Assembly: GCA_021152595.1 (NCBI GenBank)
Contig: JAGKVC010000197.1
Location: forward strand, 1-5,333
Direction: 5' to 3'
Origin: Clostridia bacterium
GTDB taxonomy: Bacteria; Bacillota; Clostridia; Oscillospirales; Ruminococcaceae
Length of the DNA stretch: 5,333 bases
Part shown: one piece after another, positions 1 to 4,820 of the stretch
How positions within the stretch are numbered: the first letter of the stretch is position 1
How the letters are laid out: every line of letters starts with the position of its first letter
Translations under genes and position numbers: made by a program
Notes under the pieces: generated by a model
Told to the model about the DNA's origin: nothing
Database searches by the model: none
Seen by the model: only the letters and a program-made list of their open reading frames with translations

Positions 1-1
1 G

Positions 2-1150
2 CCGAATGCAATCCCCGGTCATAACCTGACGCTCGGCGCGCTCGGCTGCTTCATCCTCTGGTTCGGCTGGTACGGCTTCAACGGTGCGGCATGTACAAGC
101 ACCGGTCAGCTCGCTTCCGTTTTCGTCACAACGACCGTTGCACCGGCAATCGCAACCGTCACCTGCATGATCTTCACATGGATCAAGTACGGCAAGCCTG
201 ATGTTTCGATGTGCCTGAATGCTTCGCTCGCAGGTCTCGTCGGCATCACCGCAGGCTGCGACGTCATGGATGTTGCAGGCGCTTCGGTCGTCGGCATTGT
301 CTCCGGTCTGCTCGTCTGCTTCGGCGTCTGGCTGCTCGACTATGTGCTGCACATCGACGATCCGGTCGGTGCGGTTGCAGTCCACATGATGAACGGCATC
401 TGGGGTACGATTGCGGTCGGTCTCTTTGCAACGACATCTGTTCCGGGCAATGATACATTCAGCGGTCTGTTCTACGGCGGCGGATTTGATCTGCTCGGAA
501 AGCAGCTCCTCGGTTTTGTAACGGTCGCTGCATGGGCAGGCATCATGATGACGATCGTCTTCCTCACAATCAAGCACACGATCGGTCTGCGCGCCTCGGA
601 GCAGGAGGAAATCCTCGGCATGGACGCAGCAGAACACGGTCTCGTCAGCTCCTACGCAGACTTTGCACCTGCAATGGGTGAAGCGGCTATGGCAGGCTAT
701 CCCGAGCACGGTGAGCTTGTCGCGGCGGCACAGCCGGTTCCGGCAGTCAGCGTCACAACAGCAGAACAGGATGCATCCAAGCCGAAAATGACAAAGGTTG
801 CAGTCGTATTCAATCAGGAAAAGCTGCACCACTTCATTCACGCGATGGAGCGCATCGGCATTACCGGCGTGACCGTCACGAATGTCATGGGCTGCGGCAT
901 CCAGAAATCCAATCACTATTACCGCGGCGCGAAGATGAGCGCGACGCTGCATCCGAAGATCAAGGCGGAGATTGTTGTCTGCAAGGTTCCGGTCGAGACC
1001 GTGATTAAGACGGCACGCGAGGTGCTGTATACCGGTCAGGTCGGCGACGGAAAGATCTTCACGTATCCGGTGGAACAGGTCGTCAAGGTGCGTACCGGCT
1101 CTGTGAACTATGATGCACTCCAGAGCGAGGAGCTGCCGGAAACTGATTAA
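2..1150 (+). CDS. amt: Ammonium transporter (Amt family) fused to a C-terminal PII regulatory domain; 5' end cut by window edge
   Basis: This is the C-terminal 382 residues of a membrane ammonium channel, open from the left edge; the real start lies outside the window. Residues 5-28, with PGHNL and ILWFGWYGFN, match Amt transmembrane segment 6, and F26 aligns with the Phe gate of E. coli AmtB (Phe215). Five further hydrophobic segments follow to about residue 190. HIDDPVGAVAVH carries the second pore histidine (H128, AmtB His318); the first pore histidine is outside the window. GLRASEQEEILGMDAAEHG is the usual Amt cytoplasmic tail. After a linker of about 60 residues, a complete PII-like domain runs from M263 to about residue 372: GITGVTVTNVMG, a T-loop with YRGA, Q301 and K319 (the 2-oxoglutarate-binding positions of GlnB, Gln39 and Lys58), the nucleotide-binding GDGKIF at 348-353, and VRTG. 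PII proteins normally block Amt in trans; here the regulator is covalently attached. The uridylylated T-loop tyrosine of E. coli GlnB is Met312 here. The family calls are secure. Confidence 0.95.
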   Translation, partial: PNAIPGHNLTLGALGCFILWFGWYGFNGAACTSTGQLASVFVTTTVAPAIATVTCMIFTWIKYGKPDVSMCLNASLAGLVGITAGCDVMDVAGASVVGIVSGLLVCFGVWLLDYVLHIDDPVGAVAVHMMNGIWGTIAVGLFATTSVPGNDTFSGLFYGGGFDLLGKQLLGFVTVAAWAGIMMTIVFLTIKHTIGLRASEQEEILGMDAAEHGLVSSYADFAPAMGEAAMAGYPEHGELVAAAQPVPAVSVTTAEQDASKPKMTKVAVVFNQEKLHHFIHAMERIGITGVTVTNVMGCGIQKSNHYYRGAKMSATLHPKIKAEIVVCKVPVETVIKTAREVLYTGQVGDGKIFTYPVEQVVKVRTGSVNYDALQSEELPETD

Positions 1151-1178
1151 GCCTACTTCTTACATCTCATTTCCTTAC

Positions 1179-1222
1179 AAAGCGATGAGGGCACGGTCTT
1201 CGGACTGTGCCCTTGTCGTTTT
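1179..1222 (+). terminator. Intrinsic terminator of the amt-PII gene, with UUCG tetraloop
   Basis: A perfect inverted repeat lies 28 bases after the stop codon. The core is 1189-1198 paired with 1203-1212 (10 bp, one G-U) around a C(UUCG)G tetraloop. The helix can continue outward through A-U and G-U pairs to a run of A at 1179-1181 and T at 1219-1222, giving up to 20 bp. The T run pairs with the upstream A run, so the hairpin may work in both directions, but its position fits the plus-strand gene. Confidence 0.88.
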
Positions 1223-1259
1223 CACAGAGAGATCCTGTTTCTGATCAGGGTATGCGCAT

Positions 1260-1303
1260 AAAAAAGCCGCCAAATCGCATTACTGCTTAGATTTAGCGGC
1301 TTT
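1260..1303 (-). terminator. Intrinsic terminator for the O-acetylhomoserine sulfhydrylase transcript
   Basis: On the minus strand, AAAGCCGCTAAATC (1303-1290) pairs with GATTTGGCGGCTTT (1276-1263) around a 13-base loop and is followed by a run of U at 1265-1260. One position is a G-U pair in the minus-strand RNA but a C-A mismatch in the plus-strand RNA, so the hairpin is better formed leftward. It is the first good terminator after the sulfhydrylase stop at 1405, about 100 bases downstream. Confidence 0.88.
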
Positions 1304-1323
1304 ATCCATATTACATATACAAA

Positions 1324-1397
1324 ATGGGATTCTTAAGGGATAGATCCCTTAAGCGGGGTTTGGGGCAGAGCCCCATTCAAAATCATCGCGGAGCGAT
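1324..1397. repeat. Cluster of three short palindromes, probably a dispersed REP-like element
   Basis: Three hairpins lie almost end to end between the sulfhydrylase stop codon and its terminator. CTTAAGGGA (1332-1340) pairs with TCCCTTAAG (1345-1353) around TAGA. GGGGC (1362-1366) pairs with GCCCC (1370-1374) around AGA. ATCGC (1385-1389) pairs with GCGAT (1393-1397) around GGA. ATGGG at 1324-1328 could also pair with CCCAT at 1372-1376. The block has no coding capacity and sits outside the terminator hairpin. From memory, G/C-run palindromes of this kind recur many times in some bacterial genomes; only one copy lies in this window, so dispersal is not shown here. Confidence 0.5.
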
Positions 1398-1404
1398 ACC
1401 GCTG

Positions 1405-2685
1405 TTACACTGCGGCGAAGCCTTTTTCGAGGTCGGCGATGATGTCGTCGATATGCTCTGTGCCGATCGATAGGCGGATCGTTGCCTGCGTGATGCCTGC
1501 CTCGGCAAGCTCCTCATCGGTCAACTGGGAGTGCGTCGTCGTTGCCGGATGAATCACCAGAGACTTGACATCCGCGACATTTGCAAGCAGAGAGAAAATC
1601 TCCAGATGATCAATAAATGCATGTGCTTCCTTCTGACCGCCCTTGATCTCAAATGTGAAGATGCTGCCGCCGCCGTTCGGGAAGTACTTTTCATACAGCG
1701 CATGATCCGGATGCTCCGGCAGAGACGGATGATTGACCTTTGCGACCTTCGGATGATTCTTCAGGTACTCCACGACCTTCTTCGTATTCTCCGCGTGGCG
1801 CTCCAGACGCAGCGAAAGCGTCTCTGTACCCTGAAGCAGCAGGAATGCCGCAAACGGCGAAATCGCAGCGCCCTCATCACGCAGCAGGATCGCGCGGATA
1901 TAGGTCACGAATGCTGCCGGTCCGACTGCATCCGCAAAGGAAATGCCGTGGTAGCTCGGATTCGGTGCGGCAATCGGTGCATATTTGCCGCTTGCCTTCC
2001 AGTCAAATTTGCCGGAATCCACGATCACGCCGCCGAGCGTTGTGCCGTGTCCGCCGATGAACTTTGTCGCGGAATGCACCACGATATCTGCACCGTGCTC
2101 GATCGGGCGGATCAGGAACGGCGTGCCGAATGTGTTGTCAATCACCAGCGGCAGACCGTGCTTATGCGCGATCTCTGCGACGGCGTCGATATCCGGAATA
2201 TCCGAATTCGGATTGCCGAGCGTTTCCAGATAGATCGCCTTGGTATTCTCGCGGATCGCTCCCTCGATCTCTGCGAGGTTGTGCGCATCGACGAAGGTCG
2301 TCTCGATGCCGTACTGCGGCAGTGTGTGCGCCAGCAGATTGTAGCTGCCGCCGTAGATCGTCTTCTGCGCGACGATATGCTCGCCTGCCTGTGCAAGCGC
2401 CTGAATCGTATAGGTGATCGCGGCTGCACCGGATGCCAGTGCCAGCGCTGCGACACCGCCCTCAAGCGCTGCGATGCGCTCCTCAAAGACGCCCTGCGTC
2501 GAGTTTGTCAGTCTGCCGTAGATATTGCCTGCATCCGCAAGACCGAAGCGTGCGGCTGCATGTGCGGAATTCTTGAATACATAGGATGTGGTCGCGTAAA
2601 TCGGGACGGCTCTTGCGTCCGATGCGGGATCAGGCTGCTCCTGACCGACGTGAAGCTGTAAAGTCTCAAATTTATAATTGCTCAT
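1405..2685 (-). CDS. metY: O-acetylhomoserine sulfhydrylase (O-acetylhomoserine aminocarboxypropyltransferase), PLP enzyme
   Basis: A 426-residue cytosolic enzyme of the Cys/Met metabolism PLP family (aspartate aminotransferase fold type I). It joins sulfide to O-acetylhomoserine, giving homocysteine and acetate in direct-sulfhydrylation methionine synthesis. The N-terminus FETLQLHVGQEQPDP and the length of about 430 residues, longer than the roughly 380-400 of cystathionine synthases and lyases, point to MetY. Visible residues (numbered from the chosen Met) include Y56/R58 in YGRLTN, S85-G86 in the phosphate-binding SGAAA, D183 in VIDNTFGTP (pyridine nitrogen), K208 in SATKFIGGHG (Schiff base) and R404 in IRLSIGTE (substrate carboxylate). 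The start at 2685 is chosen because GAGG (2698-2695) lies 9 bases upstream; the earlier in-frame ATGs at 2700 and 2691 have no properly spaced ribosome binding site. It is transcribed alone from a consensus promoter through a long leader. Methionine gamma-lyase activity is a less likely alternative. Confidence 0.95.
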   Translation of the reverse strand: MSNYKFETLQLHVGQEQPDPASDARAVPIYATTSYVFKNSAHAAARFGLADAGNIYGRLTNSTQGVFEERIAALEGGVAALALASGAAAITYTIQALAQAGEHIVAQKTIYGGSYNLLAHTLPQYGIETTFVDAHNLAEIEGAIRENTKAIYLETLGNPNSDIPDIDAVAEIAHKHGLPLVIDNTFGTPFLIRPIEHGADIVVHSATKFIGGHGTTLGGVIVDSGKFDWKASGKYAPIAAPNPSYHGISFADAVGPAAFVTYIRAILLRDEGAAISPFAAFLLLQGTETLSLRLERHAENTKKVVEYLKNHPKVAKVNHPSLPEHPDHALYEKYFPNGGGSIFTFEIKGGQKEAHAFIDHLEIFSLLANVADVKSLVIHPATTTHSQLTDEELAEAGITQATIRLSIGTEHIDDIIADLEKGFAAV

Positions 2686-2689
2686 TTTC

Positions 2690-2792
2690 ATATACCTCAT
2701 TTCATAATTTTATGCGGCTTTCTGCCGCGGATTTCGGAATCGCGCTGTTCTCGCGCGTGCTGTTTTCTGCAAGGTCAACAGCAGAGGTACAT
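2690..2792 (-). promoter_or_regulatory. Candidate attenuator: sulfhydrylase ribosome binding site pairs with the end of the leader ORF
   Basis: Reading the minus strand, AUGUACCUC (2792-2784) in the leader ORF is complementary to GAGGUAUAU (2698-2690), which holds the metY Shine-Dalgarno sequence: nine pairs, one of them G-U. Inside this closing helix, UGCUGUU (2783-2777, the two Cys codons and the first stop base) pairs with AACAGCA (2764-2758), followed immediately by CGCGC/GCGCG (2757-2753 with 2745-2741) and later GCGGC/GCCGC (2728-2724 with 2718-2714). No base separates the closing helix from the first hairpin, or the first from the second. No U run follows the last hairpin, so the arrangement suggests control of translation rather than of transcription termination. 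The function is inferred. Confidence 0.5.
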
Positions 2793-2843
2793 TCGGCCGT
2801 TCCGGTAGTTTTTCCGGTCAAGCAGCGGAAACAGAATACTCAT
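2775..2843 (-). CDS. Putative 22-residue leader peptide ending Cys-Cys, upstream of metY
   Basis: A short ORF begins about 47 bases after the predicted transcription start of the metY leader. AAGGAG (2857-2852) sits 8 bases before the ATG at 2843, a better ribosome binding site than that of metY itself. The peptide begins MSILFPLLDRKN and ends NGRMYLCC before TGA; the last two codons are TGC TGT. It has no hydrophobic segment long enough for a membrane role and looks like a regulatory leader whose translation, not product, matters. Cysteine codons next to the stop, ahead of a sulfur-assimilation gene, fit a ribosome-mediated sensor of charged Cys-tRNA. An ATG at 2850 in another frame would give only about 10 residues and lies too close to the ribosome binding site. 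Translation is well supported; the regulatory role is inference. Confidence 0.6.
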   Translation of the reverse strand: MSILFPLLDRKNYRNGRMYLCC

Positions 2844-2896
2844 ATCGCATTCTCCTTGTATTTCTACTTGCTTACTAGGTTTATCGGATTGATGCT

Positions 2897-2926
2897 ATTA
2901 TAGCACAGCGATTCACGGTTTGTCAA
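2897..2926 (-). promoter_or_regulatory. Sigma-A promoter of the metY leader
   Basis: Both hexamers match consensus exactly: TTGACA at 2926-2921 and TATAAT at 2902-2897, with an 18-base spacer. The expected start is near A2890, giving a leader of about 205 nt before the metY ATG at 2685. No S-box, T-box or other riboswitch core known to me could be recognised in that leader. Confidence 0.9.
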
Positions 2927-3047
2927 GCATAATTTCCGGATTTTCCGCATTTCGTTTGTTCTGACAAACCTATAGGATAACTAGGAGATTGTTTTTGTCC
3001 GATTGCACAAGAAAAACTGCGCATTTCTGATAACCGGTTATAAATTC
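2927..3047. other. Intergenic stretch without a supported gene
   Basis: This region lies between the metY promoter and the terminator of the unassigned gene. It holds a perfect 12-base palindrome, ATAACCGGTTAT (3030-3041), and a small inverted repeat TTTGT/ACAAA. The only open frames are short, lack ribosome binding sites and show no family resemblance. The palindrome resembles an operator in form but lies about 100 bases upstream of the metY -35 hexamer, so no role is assigned. Confidence 0.5.
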
Positions 3048-3080
3048 TGCCCCGAAGCGCTTTTGCTGAGCTTCGGGGCA
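3048..3080 (-). terminator. Hairpin terminator after the unassigned 160-residue protein gene
   Basis: TGCCCCGAAGC (3048-3058) and GCTTCGGGGCA (3070-3080) form a perfect 11-bp stem with an 11-base loop, 30 bases after the stop codon at 3111. On the minus strand the stem is followed by GAATTTATAACC, so the U tract is weak. The stem is symmetrical, and minus-strand use is inferred from gene position. Confidence 0.7.
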
Positions 3081-3110
3081 TTGTTCTGATCCGGTTCACG
3101 GGAGAGCGAT

Positions 3111-3593
3111 TCATTCGACATATTCTTCCACCGCAAACGGAACCATATTCTTATGATATTTCACAGTAAAGCTGCATGGATAACAATTCCGCGGCGTAAA
3201 TGTGATCTTGAAGCCGTCTGTCACAAATCTCGGCGCCTCGGCGCTGCCGTCTTCATAGCTGCCGATGTAAATGCCGCTGATCCCGTAACCGGCATCCAGT
3301 GCATCGGGATACCGGCGATCCCCTTTCAGATTGAAATGCGCAAGCCAGCCCTGTGCTGCTTTGACTGTCTGATCCAGATTTTTCAGAACCGCCGCGGCAA
3401 AGCTGCATACTTCATCTGTGAAAACCTGATGATCTGATTCGATGATCGTGTAAATCGAATGCTCCTGCTCCGGTATCTCCGCAAATATCCCCGCAAATCC
3501 GGAATCCTCTGTGATATCAAAGTGCCCGAGATTCCGGCTTTCCAGCTCCCGGATGATCTGCGGCAGCGCATACGCCCTGTAATCCTCGCTCAT
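3111..3593 (-). CDS. Hypothetical protein, 160 residues, family not recognised
   Basis: A soluble, acidic, probably cytoplasmic protein with no signal peptide or membrane segment. The start at 3593 (MSEDYRAYALPQ) is chosen because AAGGGG lies 7 bases upstream. The frame stays open to 3695, but that stretch includes the hairpin of the preceding gene's terminator, so the longer version is unlikely; an ATG at 3599 is too close to the ribosome binding site. The N-terminal third is predicted helical (PQIIRELESRNL), then EHSIYTIIESDH and a second helical stretch around residues 58-85 are followed by a beta-rich C-terminal half with GYGISGIYIGSYE and VTDGFKITFTP. Two cysteines in RNCYPCSF (137, 140) form a CxxC that is not obviously metal-binding. 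No clear promoter is visible between it and the upstream terminator, so it may depend on readthrough. Nothing in the sequence identifies its function. Confidence 0.8.
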   Translation of the reverse strand: MSEDYRAYALPQIIRELESRNLGHFDITEDSGFAGIFAEIPEQEHSIYTIIESDHQVFTDEVCSFAAAVLKNLDQTVKAAQGWLAHFNLKGDRRYPDALDAGYGISGIYIGSYEDGSAEAPRFVTDGFKITFTPRNCYPCSFTVKYHKNMVPFAVEEYVE

Positions 3594-3610
3594 GTGCATT
3601 CCCCTTTCCG

Positions 3611-3633
3611 TCACAGCCGGTATTCCGCTGTGA
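3611..3633 (-). promoter_or_regulatory. Hairpin just upstream of the ribosome binding site of the 160-residue protein gene
   Basis: TCACAGC (3611-3617) and GCTGTGA (3627-3633) form a perfect 7-bp stem whose loop can close further by two G-C pairs. It ends a few bases before the AAGGGG ribosome binding site and follows the upstream terminator, so it would lie in the 5' leader of any readthrough transcript. It could stabilise the RNA end or bind a protein; no function can be assigned. Confidence 0.35.
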
Positions 3634-3643
3634 TCCGTGATAT

Positions 3644-3692
3644 AAGAAAAGCCGCAGCGCCTCTCCTTTTGCATCGGAAGCACTGCGGCTTT
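3644..3692 (-). terminator. Intrinsic terminator of the cohesin-like protein gene
   Basis: On the minus strand, AAAGCCGCAGTGC (3692-3680) pairs with GCGCTGCGGCTTT (3660-3648) over 13 bp with one G-U, followed by TTTTCTTA. It begins 25 bases after the TGA at 3717. As with the 1260-1303 terminator, one position pairs only in the minus-strand RNA, which fixes the direction. It lies upstream of, and in the leader of, the next gene. Confidence 0.88.
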
Positions 3693-3716
3693 CATTTCCT
3701 GTTGTGTGACTGTTTA

Positions 3717-4658
3717 TCAGTCGAGGGTACGTGCAGTCAGGCTTGCAAGCTCGCCGAGATCGCTGCCGGCACCGCCCTTGCTGATGGTCATTGCGTTGTT
3801 ATCATAGTGCATACGGATAACAAATGCAACGATACCCGGGTTGTTATCGACACGCAGGTTCATTCTGACGGTCTCGCCCGGCTTTGCGGTAACGGTATCC
3901 GGTGTCAGCGTCATATCGGTGCCGAGTGCCTCAACCTCCGGCTTGTCCTTGTTGACGCAGACATAGCCCGGACGGAACTTGACATTGTTCAGCTTGGAGG
4001 CATTCTCGTCGGTATTTGCGCTGTAGTTGGAAAGGTCTGCGAAATAGACCTCGATCGGATAGACACCGTCCGGCGTATTCTCATTGACCGTGACCTCGAA
4101 TTCAAGCAGATTGCCGTCGAAGACAAAGTCCTTCTGCTCGGAGATATCGAGCCAGTATGCCTGATAGGTCTTGATGCCGGGGGTGTAGCCTTTTTCGTAT
4201 TCCGCCGCGTTGGTCGGACCGGTGTAAAGCTCGGTTGCTGCAGAGCCGCCTGCCTCTGTGACAGCCGCGCCGTTGATATCGGTCTTGACCACATAGATCT
4301 TGCCGTCGTCTGCGCGGACGGTCGAAACGATCGAATCCTCCTCATCGACATTCTCAGGCGTTTCAAAGGTCAGCTTGGTGTTTCTGCCGCCGTTAGAATC
4401 AATGATCAGATTCTCCTCAGAATCCGCAGACTTGCTGTCAGCGCTCTTGGAGCTGCTGTCATCGCTCTTGCTGCTGTCGCCGGACTCCTCAGCAGATTCG
4501 GAGCCTTCGCTGTTTTCAGCAGAGGATTCATCCTGCGAGACACTGCTCTCATTTGAGGTGTCGTCGCCGCTGCTGATCTTTTCGCCGCATGCAAATGCGG
4601 GCAGAGTCATTGCAGCAGCAAGCAGCGCTGCAAAAACCCGTTTCTTCATATCATTCAT
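3717..4658 (-). CDS. Secreted Ser/Asp/Glu-rich protein with two cohesin-like half-modules in reversed order
   Basis: A 313-residue exported protein. The start at 4658 (MNDMKKRVF) is set by AAGGAG 7 bases upstream. MKKR and a hydrophobic core (residues 8-21) form a signal peptide ending LPAFAC; Cys24 suggests a lipoprotein, but the lipobox is poor (Phe at -2), so cleavage after AFA by signal peptidase I is possible. Residues 28-83 are a low-complexity Ser/Asp/Glu spacer, as in surface-protein linkers. About 110-145 resemble a Val/Thr/Gly linker. About 158-236, with a run of Leu, Phe and Val followed by TPDGVYPIEV, resemble the second half of a cohesin beta-sandwich. About 248-292, with TAKPGETVRMNLRV, NNPGIVAF and HYDNNAMTI, resemble the first half of a cohesin. 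The protein then stops at SLTARTLD with two consecutive stop codons. Cohesins bind dockerins in cellulosome-type assemblies; no dockerin or catalytic domain is present. It has its own promoter and terminator. Cohesin similarity is from pattern recognition only. Confidence 0.8.
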   Translation of the reverse strand: MNDMKKRVFAALLAAAMTLPAFACGEKISSGDDTSNESSVSQDESSAENSEGSESAEESGDSSKSDDSSSKSADSKSADSEENLIIDSNGGRNTKLTFETPENVDEEDSIVSTVRADDGKIYVVKTDINGAAVTEAGGSAATELYTGPTNAAEYEKGYTPGIKTYQAYWLDISEQKDFVFDGNLLEFEVTVNENTPDGVYPIEVYFADLSNYSANTDENASKLNNVKFRPGYVCVNKDKPEVEALGTDMTLTPDTVTAKPGETVRMNLRVDNNPGIVAFVIRMHYDNNAMTISKGGAGSDLGELASLTARTLD

Positions 4659-4737
4659 TGTGATACTCCTTTCAGACTTATCTGTATCAGATATGCGCCT
4701 CTCAAAAATTACCGTGAACGAAGCACGTTCGCCTATC

Positions 4738-4766
4738 ATTATACACGTTTACAGTCAAAAAGTCAA
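4738..4766 (-). promoter_or_regulatory. Sigma-A promoter of the cohesin-like protein gene
   Basis: TTGACT (4766-4761) and a perfect TATAAT (4743-4738) are separated by 17 bases, a near-ideal promoter. The predicted start near 4731 gives a leader of about 70 nt, which includes a small GAACG/CGTTC hairpin. A second TTGACT begins 8 bases downstream of the first but at the wrong spacing to serve as the -35 element. Confidence 0.88.
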
Positions 4767-4820
4767 GTGAAATTCTTGTGACATTCTGGTATCAGTTTGA
4801 TAACAGCGCTGTATCCTGAT

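Noticed and set aside
788..1150. Separate glnK gene starting at an internal ATG
   Set aside because: The reading frame from the transporter is continuous through this ATG and no ribosome binding site precedes it, so a fusion is the simpler reading.
1531..2661. Long plus-strand open frame of 376 codons
   Set aside because: It lies entirely antisense to metY, whose PLP-enzyme motifs are unmistakable. The translation is Cys/Arg-rich, has no recognisable motifs and no ribosome binding site, as expected of a shadow frame.
2686..2890. S-box, T-box or other known riboswitch in the metY leader
   Set aside because: I looked for conserved core elements of SAM riboswitches and for the T-box bulge and found none. 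The leader instead holds a small ORF and short hairpins. A covariance-model search would settle this.
2586..2903. Plus-strand open frame of 105 codons over the metY leader
   Set aside because: It overlaps the metY N-terminus, leader and promoter on the opposite strand and lacks a ribosome binding site. The promoter and leader signals on the minus strand explain the region better.
2923..3114. Minus-strand open frame of 63 codons
   Set aside because: It crosses the perfect 11-bp hairpin after the unassigned gene, has no ribosome binding site and reads into the metY -35 region.
3594..3695. N-terminal extension of the 160-residue protein to an ATG at 3695
   Set aside because: The extension would be encoded by the terminator hairpin of the preceding gene and has no family-like sequence. 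A good ribosome binding site marks the start at 3593.
3459..4556. Long plus-strand open frame of 365 codons
   Set aside because: It is antisense to the cohesin-like gene and to the start of its neighbour, both of which have good ribosome binding sites. Its composition looks like a shadow frame and it runs through a terminator.
4659..4739. N-terminal extension of the cohesin-like protein to an ATG at 4739
   Set aside because: That ATG lies inside the -10 region of the promoter. The signal peptide and ribosome binding site place the start at 4658.
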